Shown: positions 1 to 5,827 of the stretch, piece by piece
Layout: each line of letters opens with the position of its first letter
How positions within the stretch are numbered: the stretch's first letter is position 1
Source: Elusimicrobiota bacterium
GTDB taxonomy: Bacteria > CG03 > SLGR01 > JAGXOG01
NCBI GenBank assembly: GCA_027858455.1
Contig: JAQICQ010000002.1
Location: 1 to 5,919, forward strand
DNA: 5,919 bases
Direction: 5' to 3'
Program-made: the position numbers and the translations under genes
Notes under the pieces: model-generated
What the model saw: only the letters and a program-made list of their open reading frames with translations
What the model was told of the DNA's origin: nothing
Database searches by the model: none

Positions 1-33
1 TCTTTATACAGCGCTATGGAATACGCGCTTTTT

Positions 34-72
34 CCGGGAGGAAATTCAGGGGGCAATTTTTCAGGGGGAAAA
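34..72 (+). repeat. Ser/Pro-Gly-Gly in-frame short tandem repeat in ispA (3 units)
   Basis: Three imperfect units of 12, 15 and 12 bases encode PGGN, SGGNF and SGGK. Homologues have a single GGK here (as in AGGKRLRP), so about nine residues are inserted directly before the substrate-binding K-R-x-R-P while the motif itself is kept. The DNA core is TCAGGGGG or CCGGGAGG. It resembles the Ser-Gly units at 439-486 and in dxs. Confidence 0.7.
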
Positions 73-135
73 AGGGTCCGGCCCATAATAGTCAACTGGT
101 TTTCTCAAACTTCTAATCCGGAAAAAGATATTTTA

Positions 136-138
136 TAA
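136..138 (+). other. in-frame TAA stop inside ispA
   Basis: The codon series is ATT TTA TAA AAA ACT (130-144). The distance from the RP of GGKRVRP to the following TAVEFIH helix is about what intact homologues have when the stop is counted as one residue. A simple substitution (for example from CAA, GAA or AAA) explains it without any indel. TAA also ends ispA, tlyA and leuS in this window, so reassignment of the codon is not supported. Confidence 0.9.
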
Positions 139-201
139 AAAACTATAACAGCCGTAGAGTTTATTCATACGTATTCGCTTATACACGATGACCTGCCGGC
201 T

Positions 202-786
202 ATGGACGACGATGATACCCGCAGAGGACAACCTTCCGTTCATATAAAATTTTCTCAGGGTGAAGCAATTCTTGCAGGAGACGCGCTGCTTACGGAGGCC
301 TTCTTTCTGCTTGCCCAAACAGGGTTAAGCCGACTTGCGCTTATTCTTGCCGAATCCGCCGGGTCTTCCGGGATGGTCGGCGGTCAGGCCGCCGATATTG
401 ACCTTAATACCGTAAAGTCCGGGAATGATTACGGAAAGAGTTCCGAGAGAAGTTCCGGGAAAAGTTCCGAGAAAAATTCCGGAAAAGATATAGATTATAT
501 AAATAATTTAAAGACCGCAAAACTTTTTGAAGCCGCCGCATCGATGGGGGCAGTTATTGCCGGAGGCAGTGAGAATGATATTGAAAAAGCCGCCGTCTTC
601 GGTGTAAATCTCGGGCGGGCTTTTCAGTTGCGCGACGATCTGCTGGATGACGAATCGGAAGATATAGCTCAAACCCGTAAGAAAGCTTTAGGATTTGTAG
701 ATAGAGCTAAAAAAACTATAATGGACATTAACGGTAGCCGTAATTTAGTTAGAATCGCGGATTATGTTATAAACAGAAATAAATAA
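202..786 (+). CDS. downstream open fragment of the polyprenyl synthase (first ATG after the internal stop)
   Basis: This is the longest ATG-initiated open frame after the internal TAA, 194 codons. It begins at the Met of DDLPAMDDDD, so a protein started here would lose the first two aspartates and the His of the HDDxxxxD motif, plus the GGKRxRP IPP-binding segment. It would retain the RRG, GDALLT, GGQ, KT and DDLLD motifs. There is no Shine-Dalgarno sequence in front of the ATG, and the codons just upstream (139-201) are still clearly polyprenyl-synthase-like. It is therefore unlikely to be an authentic start. It is listed because automatic annotation may report it as the gene. As a stand-alone enzyme it would probably be inactive. 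Confidence 0.4.
   Translation: MDDDDTRRGQPSVHIKFSQGEAILAGDALLTEAFFLLAQTGLSRLALILAESAGSSGMVGGQAADIDLNTVKSGNDYGKSSERSSGKSSEKNSGKDIDYINNLKTAKLFEAAASMGAVIAGGSENDIEKAAVFGVNLGRAFQLRDDLLDDESEDIAQTRKKALGFVDRAKKTIMDINGSRNLVRIADYVINRNK
439..486 (+). repeat. 4 x 12-bp in-frame tandem repeat in ispA (Ser-Ser-Gly/Glu-Lys units)
   Basis: Four 12-base units with consensus AGTTCCGRGAAA encode SSER, SSGK, SSEK and NSGK. They sit between the GGQAADID helix and the LKT motif, a loop that is short in homologues such as E. coli IspA. Looser copies may extend upstream to about 415 (KSGNDYGK). Unit length is a multiple of three, so the frame is preserved. The last unit contains the palindrome TTCCGGAA (477-484). 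Confidence 0.85.
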
Positions 787-790
787 AAAA

Positions 791-862
791 ATGGGTATAT
801 ACACAAAAAAAAGGATAGATCAAGAAAGCGCTGTCAGCGTTTTTAATGGCATTATATGGTGA
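791..862 (+). CDS. possible 23-codon leader ORF overlapping the dxs start
   Basis: An ATG at 791 opens 23 codons (MGIYTKKRID..., ending NGIIW) and stops at TGA 860-862, just after the dxs ATG at 856, giving a 7-base overlap (ATGGTGA). It fills most of the ispA-dxs gap and contains the 825-843 inverted repeat. A role in delivering ribosomes to dxs, which has no Shine-Dalgarno site of its own, is conceivable. No ribosome binding site precedes this ATG either, and the peptide resembles nothing I recognise. It may well be chance. Confidence 0.15.
   Translation: MGIYTKKRIDQESAVSVFNGIIW
825..844 (+). terminator. short hairpin followed by a T-run in the ispA-dxs gap (weak terminator or attenuator-like)
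   Basis: AAAGCGCT (825-832) can pair with AGCGTTTT (836-843) around a GTC loop. This gives an 8-bp stem with one G-T wobble, and the T-run extends to 844. The GC core is only four pairs and the loop is tight, so termination would be inefficient at best. It lies 12 bases before the dxs ATG, where it could equally affect dxs translation. Prediction is from sequence alone. Confidence 0.25.
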
Positions 863-2787
863 AATTAAAAGAGATACAAAGTCCCGAAGATATTAAAGAT
901 CTCTCGGTAAAAGAGTTGGAAAACCTCGCTTCCGATATAAGAGAAAAAATTATCAGCTCGACTTCCGTCTGCGGAGGGCATATAGCCCCCAGCCTTGGAG
1001 TAGTAGAGCTTACTATAGCCCTTCATTATGTGTTGGATTCTCCGCGGGATAAGATTATCTGGGATGTCGGGCACCAGGCGTATGCACATAAATTATTAAC
1101 CGGCAGGCAGAATAAATTCAATAAATTAAGGGCCCGCGGAGGCATAAGCGGATTCCCCAAAAGGTCGGAAAGCAAATATGACGCTTTCGGGGTGGGCCAT
1201 TCTTCTACTTCTATATCGGCTGCGCTTGGATTTGCTGCAGCCCGGGATTTAAACGGTGATGATTATGAAGTTGTTGCGGTAATAGGCGACGGCGCCCTGA
1301 CCGGAGGCCTGGCATACGAAGGGCTGAACAATGCCGGTCATCTCAAAAAAAACATGACCGTTATTTTAAACGACAATAAGATGTTTATATCAAAAAAGGT
1401 GGGGGCGATGGGGGAGTATCTTACCCGTATTCTTACTTCAAAATCCTTAAGCAAATTTGAATCAAAAGTAAATAAAATACTTAAACGCCATCCCGGCTGG
1501 GGCGAAGAGGTAATAAAGCTCGGTAAAAGGTCAAAAGCCATACTTACCCCGGGTATGCTTTTTGAAGAACTGGGGTTTAGTTATTTTGGACCTGTTGACG
1601 GTCATAATACAGAAGGTCTGATATATAAGCTGGAGAAGCTCAAAGAGATAGAAGGGCCTAAACTCCTGCATGTTATTACCAAAAAAGGAAAAGGGTATAA
1701 ACCGGCTGAAGATAACCCCGAGATTTTTCACGGGACAGGTTCATTTGACCCGGCTACCGGAAAATCACCGAAATCTTCATCTGAAAAATACCAGGATATC
1801 TTTGGAGACGCTTTAATTGAACTGGCTGCCGGTAATAAGAATATATGCGCAATTACAGCTGCTATGGAAGCCGGAACGGGTTTAAAAAAATTCGCGGAAC
1901 AATTCCCGGAGAGATTTTTTGATGTAGGTATAGCCGAACAGCATGCCCTGACTTTTGCAGCCGCTCTTTCCTGCGAAGGGATTGTGCCGGTATGCGCAAT
2001 ATATTCCACTTTTATTCAGAGAGCTTATGACCAGATAATACATGATATAGCTTTGCAGAACCTGCCGGTGGTAATGGCATTAGACCGGGCGGGGATTGTA
2101 GGGGAAGACGGGCCCACGCATCACGGTAATTTTGATATATCTTTTCTCACCTGTATCCCGAACCTTACCGTTATGGCCCCGTCGGATAAAAAAGAGATGA
2201 GGGATATGCTTTATTCGGCTACATTATATAAAAAGCCGGTTACCATAAGGTATCCCCGGGGCGCAGCGGATATTACAGATGATTCCGATAAATTTAAGAA
2301 GCTTGAGCGGGGCAAAGGCAAGGAGTTAGTTAAAGGAAAAGATATTACTATAATGGCATTAGGAAGTATGGTCGGCCCGGCGCTTTCTGCCGCTGAACTT
2401 TTAAAGAAAGACGGTATAGATGCGGGAGTAGTTAACCTTATGTTCGCAAAACCTCTGGATACGGAACTTATATTAAAGACGGGATTAAAAACAAAAAAAG
2501 TTTTAACTGTAGAAGAAAATATGATTACCGGAGGTATAGGCCAGCAGATAAGTTACCTTTTATCCGGGCAGGTATCCGGGCAGGTATCCGGACAGGTATC
2601 CGGAAAAAAATCAGGACAAAGGTCGGGAGAAATATCAGGGCGGGCGGATGTGACTGTAATGGGGTTCCCTGATGAGTTTATTACTTACGGAGATGCTCAG
2701 GGTTTAAGGAAAGAGTACGGACTGGATGTTGACGGCATATCAAAAATCGCGCGCCTGGCGGTGAAAAAAAATAATCCGGACAGTTGA
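856..2787 (+). CDS. dxs: 1-deoxy-D-xylulose-5-phosphate synthase
   Basis: A cytosolic thiamine-diphosphate enzyme that joins pyruvate and glyceraldehyde-3-phosphate to form DXP, the entry step of the MEP isoprenoid pathway (and precursor for thiamine and pyridoxal). Seen, in order: GGH with the catalytic His (residue 42); WDVGHQAYAHKLLTGR; the ThDP/Mg motif GDGALTGG (144-151) with Asn 174 in NDNKM; the transketolase pyrimidine domain with DVGIAEQHA (Glu 361 matches the cofactor-activating Glu); YSTFIQRAYDQ; DRAGIVGEDGPTHHG; IRYPRG; and the C-terminal domain with VEENMITGGIG and GFPDEF. Length 643 aa is slightly above the usual ~620-635, explained by a seven-unit Ser-Gly repeat at residues 570-597. 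The ATG at 856 is chosen because an in-frame TAA at 844 blocks extension and the N-terminus aligns with Bacillus Dxs. No Shine-Dalgarno is visible. It overlaps tlyA by 4 bases. All key residues look intact, so it is probably active. Confidence 0.97.
   Translation: MVKLKEIQSPEDIKDLSVKELENLASDIREKIISSTSVCGGHIAPSLGVVELTIALHYVLDSPRDKIIWDVGHQAYAHKLLTGRQNKFNKLRARGGISGFPKRSESKYDAFGVGHSSTSISAALGFAAARDLNGDDYEVVAVIGDGALTGGLAYEGLNNAGHLKKNMTVILNDNKMFISKKVGAMGEYLTRILTSKSLSKFESKVNKILKRHPGWGEEVIKLGKRSKAILTPGMLFEELGFSYFGPVDGHNTEGLIYKLEKLKEIEGPKLLHVITKKGKGYKPAEDNPEIFHGTGSFDPATGKSPKSSSEKYQDIFGDALIELAAGNKNICAITAAMEAGTGLKKFAEQFPERFFDVGIAEQHALTFAAALSCEGIVPVCAIYSTFIQRAYDQIIHDIALQNLPVVMALDRAGIVGEDGPTHHGNFDISFLTCIPNLTVMAPSDKKEMRDMLYSATLYKKPVTIRYPRGAADITDDSDKFKKLERGKGKELVKGKDITIMALGSMVGPALSAAELLKKDGIDAGVVNLMFAKPLDTELILKTGLKTKKVLTVEENMITGGIGQQISYLLSGQVSGQVSGQVSGKKSGQRSGEISGRADVTVMGFPDEFITYGDAQGLRKEYGLDVDGISKIARLAVKKNNPDS
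2563..2646 (+). repeat. 7 x 12-bp in-frame tandem repeat in dxs (Ser-Gly-x-x units)
   Basis: Seven consecutive 12-base units start at 2563, 2575, 2587, 2599, 2611, 2623 and 2635, each encoding Ser-Gly plus two variable residues (QV, QV, QV, KK, QR, EI, RA). The first two are identical (TCCGGGCAGGTA) and the third differs at one base. Later units drift but keep Ser-Gly using different synonymous codons (TCC, TCA, TCG; GGG, GGA). The array replaces a short loop in the C-terminal domain between the helix after GGIG and the strand before GFPDEF. Confidence 0.93.
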
Positions 2788-3368
2788 CAGCTCAAAAAAA
2801 CAAGGGATATGTTTCAAGGGCGGCATTAAAATTAAAAGGGGTTATTGAGCATATAGCTCTGGATTTTAATGGGAAATGTGTTATGGACGCGGGCTCATCT
2901 CACGGAGGTTTTGTCCAGGTGGAACTTTTGTCCGGCGCTTCAAAGGTATATGCTGTGGATGTAGGCAAAGGGATTCTTGACTGGAAGCTTAGAAACCTTA
3001 AAGAAGTTGAGGTGATGGAAGGGGTTAATGTGAAAGGCCTCCGGCCGGAAATGTTTAACCCGCTGCCCGATATTGCGGTTGTGGATCTCTCTTTTATATC
3101 ACTTAAACAGGTATTGCCGGTAATATTTAATATAGCAAAAGAAAGTGTGCTTGCCCTGGTAAAACCCCAGTTTGAGGCCACTTACCGGGAAAGTTCAAAA
3201 AAAAGTGGGGTTATAGACGACCGAAAGATAGAGAAAAGGGTTATCAACGAAGTAAAAACCGCTGTCAAAAATAGCCGTTGGAAATTTATAGCTTCATATA
3301 TTTCGCTCTTAAAGGGCAAGAAAGGAAACAGAGAATATTTCATATACTATGAGAAAATTAGACCATAA
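2784..3368 (+). CDS. tlyA: TlyA/FtsJ-family rRNA 2'-O-methyltransferase lacking the S4 domain
   Basis: Predicted SAM-dependent RNA ribose methyltransferase; TlyA proteins 2'-O-methylate 23S (and in some species 16S) rRNA. Seen: YVSRAALKLKGVIEH (family form SRGGLKL), SAM motif DAGSSHGGF (35-43), YAVDVGKG, LDWKLRN, VVDLSFISL, LVKPQFE and GNREYFIYY. The FtsJ-type catalytic tetrad appears complete as Lys16, Asp101, Lys127 and Glu184. Length is 194 aa against about 240-275 for usual TlyA, because the N-terminal S4 RNA-binding domain (about 60 aa) is absent. The start is TTG at 2784, overlapping the dxs TGA (TTGA). An in-frame TAA at 2772 excludes upstream extension, and the next in-frame ATG (residue 34) would remove Lys16. 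No clear Shine-Dalgarno is present, so reinitiation after dxs is likely. It overlaps leuS by 20 bases. The family is well supported; the rRNA target is not determinable here. Confidence 0.9.
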   Translation: MTAQKNKGYVSRAALKLKGVIEHIALDFNGKCVMDAGSSHGGFVQVELLSGASKVYAVDVGKGILDWKLRNLKEVEVMEGVNVKGLRPEMFNPLPDIAVVDLSFISLKQVLPVIFNIAKESVLALVKPQFEATYRESSKKSGVIDDRKIEKRVINEVKTAVKNSRWKFIASYISLLKGKKGNREYFIYYEKIRP

Positions 3369-5793
3369 TAAAATAGAGAAAAAATGGCAGAAAATATGGG
3401 AAGACGCAGATGCTTTTAAAGTGTCAAATAAAGTTTATTTGGACAGGCCGGACAAAAAGAAATTTTATCTTCTGGAAATGTTTCCCTATCCTTCGGGAAA
3501 ACTCCACATGGGGCATGTCAGGAATTATGCTATCGGCGATACGGTTGCAAGATTTATGCGCCGGAAAGGCTTCGACATACTTTACCCCATGGGTTATGAC
3601 GCTATGGGTCTGCCTGCCGAAAACGCGGCCATAAAAGGAAATACAGCCCCCGCCAAATGGACTGAAAAATGTATAAACGATATGGTGGACCAGCAAAAGC
3701 GGCTCGGATTAAGTTATGATTGGGACCGGCTGGTAAATACTTCCTCGCCCGATTATTACAGGTGGAACCAGTGGATATTTTTAAAACTTTTGGAGAAAGG
3801 GCTCGCATACCGCAAAAAAGCCGCCATAAACTGGTGTCCGGAATGTAACACAACCCTGGCTAACGAGCAGGTTGAATCCGGCAAATGCTGGCGCTGCGAA
3901 AGCAAGGTGGAAGTTAAGATAAAAAAACAGTGGTACTTTAAAATAACTGACTACGCCGACGATTTACTTGACGGGCTTGAAGAGATTAAAGGCTGGCCGG
4001 ACGCAGTTAAAATACAGCAAAAAAACTGGATAGGAAAGTCTTCGGGCGCAATTATTGATTTTAAACTTAAAGATTCTAAAAGAATTATTCCTGTCTTTAC
4101 TACCCGCCCGGATACTCTCTACGGTTCAACTTTTCTTTTGATGGCGCCCACACACCCGGACATAATGGAAATTGTCGGGGATGTTGCGGAGGAAAAGAAA
4201 GAAAAAATAAAAAATTTTATAAATAAAACGGTCTCCGCTTCTATAGAAAAAAAAGATATTAAAGATAAAAATGGTATATATCTCGGTGTTGACGCCGTAA
4301 ATCCTTTAAACGGCAAAACAGTTCCTGTCTATACAGCAAATTTTGTTTTTATGGAATACGGGACGGGAGCTATTATGTCTGTGCCTGCTCACGATCAAAG
4401 GGATTACGAATTTGCCCGGAAATACGACTTGGATATTATTGAAGTTATCCGTCCCGATGAAGGCGGCTATGACGGCTCTGCCGCGTATGAAGGCCCGGGG
4501 GAATTGGTTAACTCCGGAGAGTTTAACGGACTTAAGGCGGATGAGGCAATTAAAAAAATTACAAGCTATTTAAAGTCGCAGGGGACGGGAAGGAAATCAA
4601 CCCAGTATAAACTCAGGGACTGGCTCATATCCAGGCAGAGATTCTGGGGAACGCCGATTCCGGTTATCTATTGCAGCAGTTGCGGCATAGTCCCAGTACG
4701 CGAAGACGAACTTCCTGTACGGCTTCCTGACGATATAGAGTTTAGCGGCGTAGGCAACCCCTTAAAAACCAGTAAAAAATTTAAAGAGGCGACCTGTCCT
4801 AAATGCGGCAAAACAGGTAAGAGAGAAACAGATACCATGGATACATTCGTTGATTCATCCTGGTATTTTCTAAGATATGTAAATCCTAAAGAATCCACTA
4901 AACCGTTTGTAAGCGAAGATGTCAACCGGTGGTTGCCGGTAGACCAGTATATAGGAGGGATAGAACATGCCGTGCTTCATCTGCTTTATTCACGGTTTTT
5001 TACCCGGGTTTTAAATGATATGGGGTTTGTTGATTTTAAAGAGCCTTTCAAAAACCTGCTCTGCCAGGGTATGGTCTTAAAAGACGGGGCCAAGATGAGC
5101 AAATCAAAAGGTAATGTAGTCTCTCCCGGAGATATAATTGAGAAATACGGCGCTGATACAGCGAGGCTATTTACACTTTTTGCTTCGCCGCCAGTAAAAG
5201 ACCTTGAATGGTCGGATTCCGGAGTAAAAGGATGTTACCGCTTTATAAATAAACTCTGGAAACTTGCTGCCGAAGAGTGCGTTCATGAGAAATTAACCGA
5301 AAAAGACGATAAAGAGTTTGAAATGCTCTTAAACCTGACTATTAAAGGGGTGACTGAAGATATTAAAGAGGGATTTCGTCTTAACACCGCTATAGCTAAA
5401 ATAATGGAGCTGGTAAACAGCATAAAAAAATTGCCTGCTGGCACAAAGATTAAAAGAAAAGGGGTGGAAATCGCCGTCAGTTTGCTGGGGCCGTTTGCGC
5501 CGCATACCTCAAATGAGATGTGGGAGATGCTTTCGAAAAAGAGCCGGCTGGATAAAGCGGACTGGCCCGAGTATGATAAAGCTGTAATTAAAGAAACAAA
5601 AAAAACTATAGAACTTCCTGTAACCATAAACGGTAAATTGCGGGCGAAAATAACCGTCAGCGAGTTTGACAGTAAAGAGAAAGTGCTGGATATGGCCCGC
5701 AGCGATGAACGGATTAAGAGTTTTATGGAAGGCTCTGAAATTATCAAAAAAATATACGTCCCCGGAAAAATCATTAATTTTGTTATAAAATAA
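3349..5793 (+). CDS. leuS: leucyl-tRNA synthetase
   Basis: A class Ia aminoacyl-tRNA synthetase that charges tRNA-Leu with leucine in the cytosol. Seen in order: PYPSGKLHMGH with the HIGH-type motif HMGH (residues 53-56); a first zinc-knuckle set Cys163/166/180/183 (CPEC, CWRC); the editing (CP1) domain with TTRPDTLYG (Thr251-Thr252) and VPAHDQRD (345-352), so post-transfer editing looks intact; LRDWLISRQRFWGTPIP; a second Cys set 442/445 and 483/486; DSSWYFLRY (502-510); KMSKS (582-586); the anticodon-binding helical domain; and a C-terminal domain ending IINFVIK. Length 814 aa is normal for forms with only a short linker between QGMVL and KMSKS, where E. coli carries the leucine-specific domain. 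The ATG at 3349 gives the usual DHNKIEKKWQKIWE N-terminus. It lies inside the tlyA end; a purine-rich AAAGGAAACAGAG (3321-3333) is rather far upstream, so coupling with tlyA is likely. Confidence 0.98.
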   Translation: MRKLDHNKIEKKWQKIWEDADAFKVSNKVYLDRPDKKKFYLLEMFPYPSGKLHMGHVRNYAIGDTVARFMRRKGFDILYPMGYDAMGLPAENAAIKGNTAPAKWTEKCINDMVDQQKRLGLSYDWDRLVNTSSPDYYRWNQWIFLKLLEKGLAYRKKAAINWCPECNTTLANEQVESGKCWRCESKVEVKIKKQWYFKITDYADDLLDGLEEIKGWPDAVKIQQKNWIGKSSGAIIDFKLKDSKRIIPVFTTRPDTLYGSTFLLMAPTHPDIMEIVGDVAEEKKEKIKNFINKTVSASIEKKDIKDKNGIYLGVDAVNPLNGKTVPVYTANFVFMEYGTGAIMSVPAHDQRDYEFARKYDLDIIEVIRPDEGGYDGSAAYEGPGELVNSGEFNGLKADEAIKKITSYLKSQGTGRKSTQYKLRDWLISRQRFWGTPIPVIYCSSCGIVPVREDELPVRLPDDIEFSGVGNPLKTSKKFKEATCPKCGKTGKRETDTMDTFVDSSWYFLRYVNPKESTKPFVSEDVNRWLPVDQYIGGIEHAVLHLLYSRFFTRVLNDMGFVDFKEPFKNLLCQGMVLKDGAKMSKSKGNVVSPGDIIEKYGADTARLFTLFASPPVKDLEWSDSGVKGCYRFINKLWKLAAEECVHEKLTEKDDKEFEMLLNLTIKGVTEDIKEGFRLNTAIAKIMELVNSIKKLPAGTKIKRKGVEIAVSLLGPFAPHTSNEMWEMLSKKSRLDKADWPEYDKAVIKETKKTIELPVTINGKLRAKITVSEFDSKEKVLDMARSDERIKSFMEGSEIIKKIYVPGKIINFVIK

Positions 5794-5815
5794 TTCTGGC
5801 AAATAAAAAGTCAGC

Positions 5816-5821
5816 AAGGAG
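5816..5821 (+). promoter_or_regulatory. Shine-Dalgarno site AAGGAG
   Basis: AAGGAG lies six bases before the ATG at 5828, the spacing of a strong bacterial ribosome binding site. It is the only well-placed strong one in the window and fixes the start of the downstream gene. Confidence 0.8.
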
Positions 5822-5827
5822 ATTATT

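Larger units (their letters stand above)
1..786 (+). pseudogene. ispA: polyprenyl (farnesyl/geranylgeranyl-type) diphosphate synthase, 5'-partial, interrupted by an in-frame TAA
   Basis: Seen: frame 1 is homologous to short-chain trans-prenyltransferases on both sides of a TAA at 136-138. Upstream lies a GGKRVRP motif (IPP-binding Lys/Arg, 64-84). Downstream are HTYSLIHDDLPAMDDDD with the first Asp-rich motif (187-216), the RRG arginines, AILAGDALLT, GMVGGQ, LKT, and the second Asp-rich motif FQLRDDLLD (about 622-648). It ends in ADYVINRNK, a typical IspA C-terminus. Family knowledge: these enzymes condense IPP with allylic diphosphates in the cytosol. About 40 N-terminal residues lie outside the window. 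Odd features: the stop codon; two Ser-Gly-rich insertions (34-72 and 439-486); and a shortened segment after DDLLD that lacks the usual GK...KxTY region, about 15 residues. It sits 69 bp upstream of dxs, a conserved pairing. The family call is firm. Whether the gene is dead, recently mutated or carries a sequencing error is unresolved; frame agreement on both sides argues for one nonsense substitution rather than a frameshift. Confidence 0.82.

Noticed and set aside
136..138. TAA as a reassigned sense codon or programmed readthrough
   Set aside because: TAA terminates ispA, tlyA and leuS normally in the same window, and the context shows no known readthrough signal. Mutation or sequence error is simpler.
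1728..2009. Minus-strand ORF opposite dxs, and similar minus-strand ORFs opposite ispA, tlyA and leuS
   Set aside because: All are antisense shadows of strongly supported coding regions with no motif of their own.
2764..2771. A8 runs (also 805-812, 1345-1352, 3197-3204, 4247-4254) as programmed slippage sites
   Set aside because: They are frequent in this AAA/Lys-rich coding sequence, all flanking frames are already correct, and no alternative product is implied by shifting.
3183..3214. Ser-rich stretch in TlyA (RESSKKSG) as another member of the Ser-Gly repeat family
   Set aside because: It aligns without extra length to the usual GREEVGKGGVV segment of TlyA and has no repeated 12-base units.
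4504..4530. NSGEF in LeuS as a Ser-Gly repeat unit
   Set aside because: NSGEF is a conserved LeuRS motif in the editing domain region and occurs once with no tandem copies.
5283..5774. Long minus-strand ORF (163 codons) opposite leuS
   Set aside because: It lies entirely within leuS, has no recognisable domain or ribosome binding site, and its hydrophobic composition is what the complement of a Lys/Glu-rich coding strand produces.
5794..5827. Possible terminator or promoter in the 34-base gap after leuS
   Set aside because: Only a 4-of-5 imperfect stem (CTGGC with GTCAG) without a T-run is present. The TATAAAAT-like string at the leuS end has no convincing -35 partner. Only the Shine-Dalgarno site is supported.
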